A DNA stretch of 36,274 bases, taken from the IMG/VR virus record IMGVR_UViG_3300049846_000535, positions 1 through 36,274 of that record. One strand, 5' to 3'. The position numbers and the translations under genes were made by a program. Positions 13,193 through 22,223 of this stretch are shown here, piece after piece (the stretch's first letter is position 1; each line of letters begins with the position of its first letter). Below the pieces are notes generated by a model. The model ran no database searches, was not told where the DNA came from, and saw only the letters and a program-made list of their open reading frames with translations. The stretch is from a virus.

Positions 13193-13395
13193 TACTCACC
13201 GATTTGAATGTTGGACTTAAACATGCGAAGGATCATGTTCACAAGTGTGAACGCCATCGCTACTTCAGCAGGATGTGCAGCAATGTAGGCAGGAACGAAT
13301 GCAAGGCTTGGAACAAACATGGACAAGAATGCCACAAGGCCAGTTACTGCGTTCAATATCATCACTTTAGATTCCCAAGGTTTTTTTGCTTCCAT
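13192..13395 (-). CDS. Holin candidate with two membrane helices (67 aa)
   Basis: The start KPWESKVMILNAVTGLVAFL and the end EVAMAFTLVNMILRMFKSN follow the pattern of small phage holins. There are two membrane segments at about residues 12-32 and 42-60, a short turn (AAHPAE), and a charged N-terminus and C-terminus on the same side. The ATG has an AAGGAG ribosome site. It lies directly downstream of the amidase gene, as holins often do. It would open the inner membrane to let the amidase reach the wall. Confidence 0.7.
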   Translation of the reverse strand: MEAKKPWESKVMILNAVTGLVAFLSMFVPSLAFVPAYIAAHPAEVAMAFTLVNMILRMFKSNIQIGE

Positions 13396-13416
13396 TTTAT
13401 TCTCCTTAAAATTAGC

Positions 13417-13436
13417 GGGAACGTATCCTTGTTCCC
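13417..13436 (-). promoter_or_regulatory. Small hairpin between amidase and holin genes
   Basis: A 6-base perfect stem GGGAAC/GTTCCC with an 8-base loop lies in the 70-base gap. No run of T follows on the minus strand, so it is not a clear terminator; it could be a processing site or a partial pause that sets holin levels relative to amidase. Confidence 0.3.
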
Positions 13437-13465
13437 TTATTTCACAGCCTTCCGTGGCGTTAACT

Positions 13466-13921
13466 CTATTCTAACAGATAATCTCTTAAAGCCTTGTAAT
13501 CTTTCGTGGTGTACCAATACATGAGCACTGCGCTTCGCATTATTGGGCATGTCTTTCCTTGTCTGATAGCTGTATCAAACTCGTTATGCGTATATATATT
13601 CCATGGCTTAATAAGCTCATAAGTCTGCATAAGCCCGTGAATATAGTAATCTAGGCTCTGAAACTGCGCCTTGGTATACTTACCTCTGCCAATTAGGCAT
13701 ATCCCAATATTGCCAGTATTGTGGCCTTCTACATGCGCCCCAACCTCGTTAAGCCCTCTTCCGTGCTGAACCTCACCGTCAGTTTGAATCACGATATGGT
13801 ACCCCACACCTTTCCAGCCCCTAGCTTTATGCATCTGATCGATTACAGATATATCAAACCGCTTACCATTAGGAGTATCTGAGCAGTGAATGGTTATCTT
13901 GTCAGGGATATGTGTTGGCAT
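13466..13921 (-). CDS. N-acetylmuramoyl-L-alanine amidase, T7-lysozyme-like endolysin (151 aa)
   Basis: This enzyme cleaves the amide bond between muramic acid and L-alanine in peptidoglycan at lysis. Zinc ligands are H12 (ITIHCSDTP), H112 (THNEFDT) and C125 (GKTCP), with Y41 (VGYHIVI) and K123 as the catalytic pair. HMKARGW-like spacing (MHKARGWKGVGYH) and HVEGHNTGNIGICLIG complete the amidase_2 pattern. The length matches single-domain T7-type enzymes, with a slightly longer loop between H112 and C125. No signal peptide is present, so export depends on the holin. Its ATG overlaps the collar gene's stop by one base. Confidence 0.92.
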   Translation of the reverse strand: MPTHIPDKITIHCSDTPNGKRFDISVIDQMHKARGWKGVGYHIVIQTDGEVQHGRGLNEVGAHVEGHNTGNIGICLIGRGKYTKAQFQSLDYYIHGLMQTYELIKPWNIYTHNEFDTAIRQGKTCPIMRSAVLMYWYTTKDYKALRDYLLE

Positions 13922-14406
13922 TAGTTGATTTTGATGAACCAGTTAATAACCACAGATCTTGGCCTAGAATCATTACCGCCGTCTGATGTTGTTAATCCAA
14001 TGTTTGCGGTATTGGTTTGCCCACCTAAGTTGTAATTCGCATCTGCGGTACTTCCGGTTCTCTGTTTTGCTATTGGAGTTCCAGTACCAAACGATGTGTT
14101 TTCTATTCCGTCGTACACAGTAAAGTGAGTGTGTGCTTTGTTTTGATCTGACTCGTATGTACCAAGAGTCTGCTCACCAGCTGGATCTTGGTTTCCATCA
14201 CTTCGGGAATTGTTCTTACCACGCAAAAAAACTCCGCGTAGATCCGGGATGGTGGAACTTCCTGTTATCGAATTGTATCGTGTCCCAGTTGCTGATCTGC
14301 CATCGGCCAGCACCCACTCTGGTCCGCACTGTTGCTGAAACTGTGTTTCAGTTAGCATTGCTGCTATCACTGCGCCTACTGGAGATTCTTTATTTCCAAA
14401 AAACAT
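13921..14406 (-). CDS. Tail collar-domain protein, receptor-binding candidate (161 aa)
   Basis: The pattern SPVGAVIAAMLTETQFQQQC then PEWVLADGRS, IPDLRGVFLRG (residues 53-63) and the HxH motif in KAHTHFTV (H92, H94) is the phage tail collar family found in tail-fibre tips, where HxH motifs can bind metal ions in the trimer. It ends with RSVVINWFIKIN, as collar proteins typically do. It is the last structural gene before the amidase, consistent with an exposed host-recognition role. Confidence 0.8.
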   Translation of the reverse strand: MFFGNKESPVGAVIAAMLTETQFQQQCGPEWVLADGRSATGTRYNSITGSSTIPDLRGVFLRGKNNSRSDGNQDPAGEQTLGTYESDQNKAHTHFTVYDGIENTSFGTGTPIAKQRTGSTADANYNLGGQTNTANIGLTTSDGGNDSRPRSVVINWFIKIN

Positions 14407-14413
14407 ATATCAC

Positions 14414-14899
14414 CTACGCCTTCTCGTATTCAAAAACAACTTGATACCCCAAGCATCCAGTCATAACAGAGTCTTGGTTAAGCCTGATTAAATCACCAGC
14501 CACAGCACTTGTCACAGATAATGTGCCACTGTTTACGGTGTATAGTGTCCCGCTAGATGTAGAGATTGTTGAACTCAGAATCGTCGACCATGTAGAGCTA
14601 TGGTACTTCTCAACATCAACGGTGAGTGTACCGCTTACGGTTCCTTCTTTTTCGAATATAAACATTCTAACACCTAGGATAGCGATATCGAAAGGAACTC
14701 TAAACAACGCCAATCCATCTTTCACCTGTCCATTACCGACAACAGTGAAGTAAAGTGGCGGATAAACGTTTGACGTTCCCTCAACCGTAGATAGTCTTGA
14801 GTTTAGATCGTCTTCGTTGTCCTTGATCTGTGTTAGAATCTCGCTCTTAACTGGCTCTCCAGTCTGTAGATTCGCAGAAGTTAGTGATACGAAAGCCAT
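14414..14899 (-). CDS. Tail tip/fibre-associated protein (161 aa)
   Basis: The N-terminus (LTSANLQTGEPVKSEILTQI then KDNEDDLNSRLSTVEG) is a short helical or coiled-coil anchor typical of fibre attachment. The rest is a strand-rich, Ser/Thr-rich domain (ALFRVPFDIAILGVRMFIFE, then GTLYTVNSGTLSVTSAVAGD) resembling small beta-sandwich heads of tail fibres. It lies between the large tip protein and the collar protein, so it probably belongs to the same adhesion device. Confidence 0.6.
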   Translation of the reverse strand: MAFVSLTSANLQTGEPVKSEILTQIKDNEDDLNSRLSTVEGTSNVYPPLYFTVVGNGQVKDGLALFRVPFDIAILGVRMFIFEKEGTVSGTLTVDVEKYHSSTWSTILSSTISTSSGTLYTVNSGTLSVTSAVAGDLIRLNQDSVMTGCLGYQVVFEYEKA

Positions 14900-14908
14900 A
14901 GTCCCCCC

Positions 14909-17470
14909 CTACCAAATAAGGTTAATCCCATATGTATCAGGATCATTGCTCTGCATTCCATATGAGTCTGTGAAAAATCCATTATACGCAAGCTCATCAT
15001 CTGTTGCGTTAGTAAAATTAGATGCCGCATTTCCCATCACCACAGCCACACGACCAAACGCGTTAGCCATATCTACAATATCAACAGTAGTCCCGCGCTC
15101 GTCTTGTGAGATGTTTTCAACAAGAGATATCTTCCTGTTTAACGTTGAACCTACGCGCTCATAAAGCCTTGGGTGATCCACGTCCACAATATCGTTAATC
15201 TGAAGCCTACTTAACTGAAGCTTACTCTGTACACTCAAGGTAGTTACAGCCGTATCAAAAAAGAATGCCCACCTTTTCGCCATAATCGCAGCATCTGATG
15301 ATGAGAAAAGCAACGTCTCTGTCTCGTATGTTTTAGTTATCTTCGAAAGATACTGCCCGTTGTTTGTTGTTGCTGTTGCGATATTGAAAAACGACTCTCC
15401 TGTAATAGGATCTGCTTCGTTTTTCTGATACCTAACAATGACATCACTCACAATACGGTCACACGCTGACTTGATAGACCACTTTAAAATATCTGTCTCA
15501 TCAATGCGAGTAGTTGTATCTTGTGTTCTTCGTGGGCGTAATATTGCGTATTCTAATTCGAAGTCTTCATTCTGAATAAGACTCGCAAATACACTGCGAT
15601 TCACCTTGCTGATATATTCCTTATAGCTAAGTGTTTTTGTATCGCTGAATTGCTCAGGGATAACTAAGCCAATCTTCTGAGGAGCAAGATCTATTGCGTT
15701 AGTGAAGCTTGTCGTGTTGATAACATCAGTTAATCCAGCATCAATGCATAGGTCTTTTACAATCTGTGGAGCTGTCTTTAAGAACGTACCAGAAGTTGTG
15801 CCGTCTTCTGTCTTACCCAAAACATCCATTACTAATACGCTATCACCCTCGCTATAATAGTCTGGAGATTTGAATGTCCCACTGGCTGTGCCTGTATAGG
15901 TAGAAGCTGTCTTAAGCTTAAGTGCCGTGCTGCTTACCACTTGGAGCACCTCAAAGAACTCTGTTTGATTGTCTAACTTAACCCAATCTCCAGGCTTTAA
16001 CTGGGAGTCAAACACTGTCCCAGAACCACTCACATCTCGGCTTGATGTTGTAAAAGTCAGAGTGCCAGTAAGTCTACGAGGGATGGCAACATTAGTCTCT
16101 GCTAACCAGTCAAGGCTTAGTGTTCCTAAAGAAGCATCGTACACATAGTCCCTATCGTAAACCAATGTCTTATCACCTAGCCTCACATTGCTAATGCTTA
16201 GCCTAACAACGTTATCACCGTTAAGTGGTGGGATAACCAGGTTTGTAGTTGTTGTGATGTTGTTACCAACTACTCGAGCTACAGTTACAACCTCACCGTT
16301 TACATCTATAGAATCACCTGGCTCGATATCTGTAGCATCTGCAACATCAAAATTCTTAGCCGTACTAGATGCCGTAACAGTCGTTGATGGCTCACGAAGC
16401 GCGTGATTAGCTATGATAAAATCACGGTTTAAGTATCTCTTAGGTCTCTCTCCTTTAACGTAATAGTTAACTCCAGACAAGCTAACAGATGCTTCCTCTG
16501 ACAGAGTTATTTGTGTATCTGAGTCTACTGATTCAATCGAGTAGAACTCGCCACCATCTAGCCTAATCTCATCGCCAGCATTGAAGTGAGTAAGGAACTG
16601 TGTACTTGTTCCTGTAACTGTAGCACTGCCTTGGGTTTGGCTTGCCGTACCAGATCCAAGTAGTCTTCCGTCTTCTAGCTCTTGATCGATATTGGTAGGT
16701 CTAAAGCCTGCAACATAACCATAGATTGTGCGTTGTTTGTATAGTTTATAAGAATCCGAAACCTGCTCTCCTGAGTAATCCTCAATGTTAGGAAGCACAG
16801 GTGATGCTCTTAGTTCGTTCAGCACATCGTTAAGTGTGAAGCTTACTTCAGTGTTCGAATAAGTCTTAGCAGTGATTCTTCCGCGGTATAATAGCTTGGC
16901 TTGGTTTGCTGGGAGTCCACGAGAGTATGAGTAGATAAACACTCTCTGATTCTCAAATGTAAGCTTTTCATACCTTGGCTGCCAGTACGCAAAGTCATTG
17001 TGAAACTTAATGCTTCCCTTGCCTTCGATCGCTATGCCTAGCTGGTCTTTAGTATCAAGCTCTACCCCGAACTCTGAAGTGTCCTTGATCATAGGTAGCC
17101 ACTCAACATCAGTTCCAGTAGACAGATCGTATGGCAGAGATAGCGGCGCGTTTGAGAAGAACAGTCTTTGAGTTACGGCTATGAACTTACCGTTAGGATT
17201 AGCACTGTCAGATGTTTGCAGGTATAGGTAGCCGTTTGCAAAATCGTTATAATATTTCCCCGCAGTTATTGCTCCGACACTAGCAGCAAGTGTAAGTTCC
17301 GTTCCGTTTTGTTCTACAGAAGAAACAATCTCATAACTTCCTGCTACTTTGTACACACTCCCAGAATGAACAGACCAGCCAACGATACGTTTAGATGCCT
17401 CTACTATTGCGAGAATGTTTTTCTCGCTGACTGGTGAGTTCTGAAATTCTGAGAATGTAGTGAATGCCAC
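14909..17470 (-). CDS. Large tail tip/hub-like protein (853 aa)
   Basis: This is the longest protein of the distal-tail group. It is beta-rich with several repeating domain-like segments (VTGTSTQFLTHFNAGDEIRL at about 285 and VSGSGTVFDSQLKPGDWVKL at about 483 look like two copies of the same unit). The C-terminal part (LSVQSKLQLSRLQINDIVDV followed by DHPRL) matches the hub-type pattern in which the tail tip binds ligand and the tube end. It probably forms the central tail spike or hub. Its last base overlaps the fibre gene upstream by one. Confidence 0.65.
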   Translation of the reverse strand: MAFTTFSEFQNSPVSEKNILAIVEASKRIVGWSVHSGSVYKVAGSYEIVSSVEQNGTELTLAASVGAITAGKYYNDFANGYLYLQTSDSANPNGKFIAVTQRLFFSNAPLSLPYDLSTGTDVEWLPMIKDTSEFGVELDTKDQLGIAIEGKGSIKFHNDFAYWQPRYEKLTFENQRVFIYSYSRGLPANQAKLLYRGRITAKTYSNTEVSFTLNDVLNELRASPVLPNIEDYSGEQVSDSYKLYKQRTIYGYVAGFRPTNIDQELEDGRLLGSGTASQTQGSATVTGTSTQFLTHFNAGDEIRLDGGEFYSIESVDSDTQITLSEEASVSLSGVNYYVKGERPKRYLNRDFIIANHALREPSTTVTASSTAKNFDVADATDIEPGDSIDVNGEVVTVARVVGNNITTTTNLVIPPLNGDNVVRLSISNVRLGDKTLVYDRDYVYDASLGTLSLDWLAETNVAIPRRLTGTLTFTTSSRDVSGSGTVFDSQLKPGDWVKLDNQTEFFEVLQVVSSTALKLKTASTYTGTASGTFKSPDYYSEGDSVLVMDVLGKTEDGTTSGTFLKTAPQIVKDLCIDAGLTDVINTTSFTNAIDLAPQKIGLVIPEQFSDTKTLSYKEYISKVNRSVFASLIQNEDFELEYAILRPRRTQDTTTRIDETDILKWSIKSACDRIVSDVIVRYQKNEADPITGESFFNIATATTNNGQYLSKITKTYETETLLFSSSDAAIMAKRWAFFFDTAVTTLSVQSKLQLSRLQINDIVDVDHPRLYERVGSTLNRKISLVENISQDERGTTVDIVDMANAFGRVAVVMGNAASNFTNATDDELAYNGFFTDSYGMQSNDPDTYGINLIW

Positions 17471-18738
17471 TATCCGATCCTAGAAATAGAGAAAATAACA
17501 TTGTCGCTTGTTCCGTCACTTGATCCGCTTGTGTGCGCCCTGACAACATCACTAGCTGAAAGATAACCAACCCAAGAGACACTAGATGGATTATTGACAG
17601 GCGATATAGTTGCAACAGCTCTCTTTCCGTTAGCATAAGTAACAGTCTCAATTGTAGTTGTAAGACTTGATGCATTTACAGATATACCATGTATATGACC
17701 ACCGCTTGATACCTCACAAAATGTTACAGCATATCTCCCTGCGGTGTTAATCGTAAAGCTTCCGCCATTTGTTGAACTGTCGGCGTATGTTATGTCGGAA
17801 CCTACGTTTAATCTAATATTTGAAAATCTTCTTATTTTAGTCGCTGTAGATCCGTGTCCATTACCAGAGTCAACCACAACTTCGCTCTGAGCAACCGTAG
17901 AGCCAGACCCTATTGCTGTCTCTGTTCCACCAGATGTTTTAACATAAAGAGAATTATCAGACTTTGCATAGACCCTAAGATATCCTGAAGATGGATTACT
18001 AGGTGTTGCTATATGGGTAAAGTCCTCATAGCTTGTTTGTGTTGGTGCAGTAAGAGTCTTATTGGTTAGGGTTTGTGTTGTATCTGTTCCAACTAACGTT
18101 GTTGATGCGTTTGGAACAGTTAGCGTTCTAGTTGTTGCCGTAGTTATCCCAGAAAGTTCAAGTTGAACCTTTTTCGTGTTGTCTGCGTTGTCTACAAAAT
18201 ATGTTGTAGAATCACTTAATGATTTATTTGTAAGAGTGTCGGTGGTGGCTCTACCGACTAAGGTATCAGTGCTGGTTGGCAGTGTAATTGTTCCAGTGTT
18301 AGAGATTGTTGATATAACTGGTGATGTAAGTGTCTTATTAGTTAGGGTTTGTGTGGTATCAACACCTACAAACGTAAAATCAGCATCAGGAATTGTCATT
18401 GTCCTAGTTGTGCCTGTGGTAATTCCAGAAGCCTCAAACTTTGCCACTTTGGTGTTATCTGCATTGTCTACGATAGTAGATGTAGAATCAGATAACTTCT
18501 TGTTAATAACTAGCTGAACATCGTCTTCTGTTACAAAGCTAGTCCATGCTCCGTCTGTGTATACTCGAACTTGATCAAGAGTTGTGTTGTAGTACGCGTC
18601 ACCATCTTGTGCTGTTCCCTCTGTGCTAACAAATGCTGCATCGGATGCATAGCTTGTGTATCCTGACGAGGTAAGGCCAGCCACTGTTGGAGCTGTTGCA
18701 CTTGTGAAACCATCTGAAAAATCGATTATTCGTGACAT
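17470..18738 (-). CDS. Tail fibre-like protein with internal repeats and C1q-like end (422 aa)
   Basis: Two 58-residue repeats at about residues 82-139 and 174-231 share LSDST, VDNADNTK, SGITT, TTRT, TQTLTNKTLT and a closing P. This is the repeated, Thr-rich shaft seen in many phage fibres. The C-terminal 130 residues (VVVDSGNGHGSTATKIRRFS onward) form a strand-rich head with a C1q/TNF-like pattern (SFTINTAGRYAVTFCE). The N-terminal 70 residues include YYNTTLDQVRVYTDGAW, a common attachment motif. It is a likely host-contact or spike-shaft protein. Confidence 0.7.
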   Translation of the reverse strand: MSRIIDFSDGFTSATAPTVAGLTSSGYTSYASDAAFVSTEGTAQDGDAYYNTTLDQVRVYTDGAWTSFVTEDDVQLVINKKLSDSTSTIVDNADNTKVAKFEASGITTGTTRTMTIPDADFTFVGVDTTQTLTNKTLTSPVISTISNTGTITLPTSTDTLVGRATTDTLTNKSLSDSTTYFVDNADNTKKVQLELSGITTATTRTLTVPNASTTLVGTDTTQTLTNKTLTAPTQTSYEDFTHIATPSNPSSGYLRVYAKSDNSLYVKTSGGTETAIGSGSTVAQSEVVVDSGNGHGSTATKIRRFSNIRLNVGSDITYADSSTNGGSFTINTAGRYAVTFCEVSSGGHIHGISVNASSLTTTIETVTYANGKRAVATISPVNNPSSVSWVGYLSASDVVRAHTSGSSDGTSDNVIFSISRIG

Positions 18739-19188
18739 CTAAATTCTCCCCTTATCAACTCTTTTTAACTCCCAAAGCTCAAGCAAAAACGGTGTGTTTA
18801 ATGAACCGGCAGGAGTGTAATCAACCCCAACTTTCCTTAGATCAAAGTCCTGACACCATCCAATAAATGCATTAGCTCCGTAAGTGTAACCACTAGAAAC
18901 AAGCCTAATGTAGTAGCTGGTATTCTTAAGCAACATCGCGTTTACGTCAAACCTAACTTCACCGTGAAAGTAATTTTGTGCGCTTATGTCTGTAATAGTT
19001 ACAGCATCACTTGTCGCGATAAGCACATCCGATGCATCACGAATCTGAATTGATACAGTCCCAGCTGGTGCTAAGTGCTTATATAAATGCGGGCGAACGT
19101 GTTTTACGTTTATGTCTCTAGCGCCAACTGTGATTTTCTGGCTAAGGTATGATGAACTAAGACCAAGTTCTTGAAGCACTAACTGCAT
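18739..19188 (-). CDS. Minor tail protein (149 aa)
   Basis: This is a beta-rich protein with the sandwich-like pattern HLAPAGTVSIQIRDASDVLI then FDVNAMLLKNTSYYIRLVSS, of the sort found in carbohydrate-binding or fibre-base domains. It has no membrane segment. It abuts the 262-residue tail gene upstream and the fibre gene downstream with no gap, consistent with a place in the distal tail. Confidence 0.6.
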   Translation of the reverse strand: MQLVLQELGLSSSYLSQKITVGARDINVKHVRPHLYKHLAPAGTVSIQIRDASDVLIATSDAVTITDISAQNYFHGEVRFDVNAMLLKNTSYYIRLVSSGYTYGANAFIGWCQDFDLRKVGVDYTPAGSLNTPFLLELWELKRVDKGRI

Positions 19189-19977
19189 TTAGAAGCACTC
19201 CTTTATCTTTATAGACTGGTCAAAGTAAGTCACCACTCGGTGCTTTGCGTTGAAGTCCCCTGATAATGTTCCGTAGATGATGAACCTATCTTTGTCGTAT
19301 AGAGCTTCATCAGTGTCTAAGCTAATAGCTATAGGAAGAGTGCTGCCCACTCTGTCGTAGATGTCTTGTAACGTTTCCCAGTCCGCATAGGTAAGTAACG
19401 ACATATTTAGATCAAGAGATTTTACGTTAGGCTTAACATCAGCATACACTTGGTTGTACTCTGTGCGAGTTACGGTACTTAGATCGTCATTACCATAACC
19501 AAAACCAATATCTGGGCATTGTGACAACTGTGTTGCCTTCGTTAAAAAGATCTTGCCTACTTCGATATAATCTAGGTCGTTAGTAGGATCTGTGATTTTA
19601 ACTCTCCAGTATCTATACTCTTGCGCTGTACTCCAGAAGTAACTAGCCACTTCGAAGTCATCATCCATAGTCGCCGTCACGCTAACAGCAGGTGATGTCC
19701 AGTTATTAGTAGCATTAGCCTGGACTGTAATAACAGCATCAGAAGTTAGCTTGCATCCATCTAGTGGGTGGAACCACATAATGAATGAATCAATCTCTTC
19801 ACTCGTCTTAATATCAAGAACAACAGTTTGGTCGGTGTTAGATGTTGTACGCCATACCTTACATCTTAAAGTGCTGGTTAGATTGCTCACAGGGAAGTTA
19901 GCATCAGCAGTGGATGCGGTAAGATCTACATTGTCTTGCCATATGTAATTATAGTCTAGGATTCTAAAGCTACTCAT
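19189..19977 (-). CDS. Distal-tail-type minor tail protein with discoidin-like domain (262 aa)
   Basis: The N-terminal half (SSFRILDYNYIWQDNVDLTA, then DQTVVLDIKTSEEIDSFIMW and YRYWRVKITDPTNDLDYIEV) matches the galactose-binding/discoidin-like sandwich often found in phage distal-tail proteins. The C-terminal half (YNQVYADVKPNVKSLDLNMS and DRFIIYGTLSGDFN) resembles the second half of such proteins. Its ATG overlaps the tape-measure stop as ATGA, the usual place for the distal-tail gene. Confidence 0.65.
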   Translation of the reverse strand: MSSFRILDYNYIWQDNVDLTASTADANFPVSNLTSTLRCKVWRTTSNTDQTVVLDIKTSEEIDSFIMWFHPLDGCKLTSDAVITVQANATNNWTSPAVSVTATMDDDFEVASYFWSTAQEYRYWRVKITDPTNDLDYIEVGKIFLTKATQLSQCPDIGFGYGNDDLSTVTRTEYNQVYADVKPNVKSLDLNMSLLTYADWETLQDIYDRVGSTLPIAISLDTDEALYDKDRFIIYGTLSGDFNAKHRVVTYFDQSIKIKECF

Positions 19978-22223
19978 ACAGGCTGTAAGCTCCTACCTTC
20001 TGAAATAGAACTTCTGATTTCGTTCATTATCTCACGGCCACCGATATTAACAACTGTCTGATGCTCTAATCTATCTAGTCGGTTGGCGATTTGAACCAAG
20101 ATCTCTTTACTACCCATGCTTTCAGATAAGAACGCTTTTAGGTCTTCATTGCTTGATGCAGGGACCACTCGCTCTCCGGATGTTAACATTGCTGGAAATG
20201 AATCTCCACCAAACCCAGCAGGTATTTCTGTAATTCCGCGAGCAAACTTGGGAGGTTGTGTGGCAGCAATTCGAGCAATGTTAGCCGCAGTGGCAACAGC
20301 AACGAGAGCAGCGAGAGGTGCACCGAAAGGACCACCAATCGCCCATGCTTTTGCGATAGCTTCGTATCCGTAAATCGTAGCGTTAGCGAGAGCAGCTGCC
20401 TTACCGATAGCAAACAGTGTTCCGTTTTGCTCTCTCATCAAGCCAGAGATTGTATCTAGTGACGACTTGGTGTTATCAAGTTTTTGCTTAGCTGTAAGCT
20501 CTTCTTCTTTTCTTGTCTGAATGTTGAACTTTCTAACAGTGTCAGCCTTACGCTTCTCAATATTTTCAATAGCTTTAAGCTGGTTTTCTCTCGCTACTCC
20601 ATCTCGTGCTATCTGGTCTTCAATTAGTTTTTGCTCAACATCTAATGCGTCCATCTCAGCCTGTAATTTGTTGGCTAAGAACTCCATTGTGGACTCTAGT
20701 CGCATGTCTAGTGTTGCAAAATAGTTTTCGTTATTGGCTAGCTCTCTTTCAGCTCTAGCAGAATCAGCAGCATCGGCAGCAGCTTGGATTTGTTGAGCTA
20801 CACCAATATATTTATTTACAACTGCGTCTGATTCTTCTTTAAGTTTACCTAGAGTTTGAAGCAAACCTTCGTAAGCGTCTTTTGCATCGTTTGCTGGTTT
20901 TGCTAGTTTGCTTCCGTTTTTTAGTGATGTACCAAGCTCAGCCGCTTTTCCTGAAGCTTGTACCATAGCTCCCCTGATGTCTCCCAATACCCCAACAACA
21001 CCAGTTAAAGGGCCTTCCTTAGCTTCTTTTATGTTTTTACCAGCGGTTTTAAAAGTGTCTACAAAATTTGTTTTTACTGTCTCTAAACCAGTTTGAAGAG
21101 ATGTAAATGCACCTTTAAAATCTCCTGAAGCTGCTTTGAATAGTGCTTCAAATACAGTTTGAGTAACTGTTCCAAAAGCAAAAAACGCAGTAGAAACAAC
21201 CCTTACCGCTTCTACAACAACTTGAAGCTGTGTTTTTGCGAATATTGCAAATGTATTTAAAGCAATAGTTATTCCAGCTATAACGTCAATAGCCGTAATT
21301 AATCCAGATGTAAAACCTTTACCAAGTGATCCTGAGGATTCTTTTATAGCATCTGATAAATTGAAAAATAATGTGCTTACCTCTTTAATGGCAGCAACAA
21401 GAGATCCGTTCTTAATTATAATAAAACCAATCTCTTTTTGAATGTTCTCAAACGCAGTGCTTAGAATAGTAACAGCACCTGCGAATGTGTTGATCTTACC
21501 TGCCGCAGCTCCACCAAATCTCTTCTCAAGCTCAGTTAATATCGTTGTAGAATTTAGAGCGTCTTTGTTGAATCCCTTGAAAGATACGCCAACTCTAGCT
21601 AGTGCTTCTTCATTACCGATTAATGATTTAGCAACAAGTGTAGCCGCTGTGTCTAGATCTTTACCTAGAGCAGCAGATAGATCTATAGCTGCTTTTGTAG
21701 CCTGTTTTAAGCCTTTTTCATCAAGCCCAGTCAGTGACTCAATCAATGATCCAGCAGATAGAACAGCTTTGTCATTAACTCCTGTGGTCTTCTCGATAGC
21801 ATCTGCGAATGACTTAAAGTCTTCAGCAGCTTTCTGGCTATAGTTACCAGTTCTAGCCATAGCGTTAGCTAGATCATTGAATGCTGCTTCACTCTCAGAT
21901 GCTGCCTTAACGCCTTCTTTTACAAATACATCAAATGTTTTCTTAGCTGTTTCTGCTAAAAACTCAAGAGACTTAACGGCAAGATCAGCGGCTAAGTTAC
22001 CAGTGAATGATGCAAACGCCTGAGACGCTACACTAAACCTGTCTTTAAAAGTGCTTGATAAGCTGTTGGTAGAGCTTTCTATTTGCTTTAGGCTACTGTT
22101 GGTTTCCTTGGCGCTAGCTTCAGCGGCTTGGGCCATTCTCTCAAGAGAGTCTGTGACTTTATTTATCGCCTGGGATGCTTTGTCTTCTGCGCTTAATATA
22201 AAGCTTGTTTGGTCATCAGCCAC
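19974..22223 (-). CDS. Tape measure protein (749 aa)
   Basis: This protein sets tail length and helps DNA entry. It is long, Ala/Lys/Ser-rich and helical, with coiled coils from the start (SAEDKASQAINKVTDSLERM) through about residue 580, a hydrophobic segment at about 600-655 (LANATIYGYEAIAKAWAIGG, APLAALVAVATAANIARIAA) and the usual C-terminal box FARGITEIPAGFGGDSFPAM with TSGERVVPA. By the rule of about 0.15 nm per residue, 749 residues suggest a tail near 110 nm, hence a siphovirus. It overlaps the chaperone frame by 8 bases and couples with the distal-tail gene. Confidence 0.88.
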   Translation of the reverse strand: MADDQTSFILSAEDKASQAINKVTDSLERMAQAAEASAKETNSSLKQIESSTNSLSSTFKDRFSVASQAFASFTGNLAADLAVKSLEFLAETAKKTFDVFVKEGVKAASESEAAFNDLANAMARTGNYSQKAAEDFKSFADAIEKTTGVNDKAVLSAGSLIESLTGLDEKGLKQATKAAIDLSAALGKDLDTAATLVAKSLIGNEEALARVGVSFKGFNKDALNSTTILTELEKRFGGAAAGKINTFAGAVTILSTAFENIQKEIGFIIIKNGSLVAAIKEVSTLFFNLSDAIKESSGSLGKGFTSGLITAIDVIAGITIALNTFAIFAKTQLQVVVEAVRVVSTAFFAFGTVTQTVFEALFKAASGDFKGAFTSLQTGLETVKTNFVDTFKTAGKNIKEAKEGPLTGVVGVLGDIRGAMVQASGKAAELGTSLKNGSKLAKPANDAKDAYEGLLQTLGKLKEESDAVVNKYIGVAQQIQAAADAADSARAERELANNENYFATLDMRLESTMEFLANKLQAEMDALDVEQKLIEDQIARDGVARENQLKAIENIEKRKADTVRKFNIQTRKEEELTAKQKLDNTKSSLDTISGLMREQNGTLFAIGKAAALANATIYGYEAIAKAWAIGGPFGAPLAALVAVATAANIARIAATQPPKFARGITEIPAGFGGDSFPAMLTSGERVVPASSNEDLKAFLSESMGSKEILVQIANRLDRLEHQTVVNIGGREIMNEIRSSISEGRSLQPV

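Noticed and set aside
17470-18738. CRISPR-like or tandem DNA repeats in fibre genes
   Set aside because: The repeats are diverged protein-level modules without regular spacers and are in frame, so they are fibre shaft repeats.
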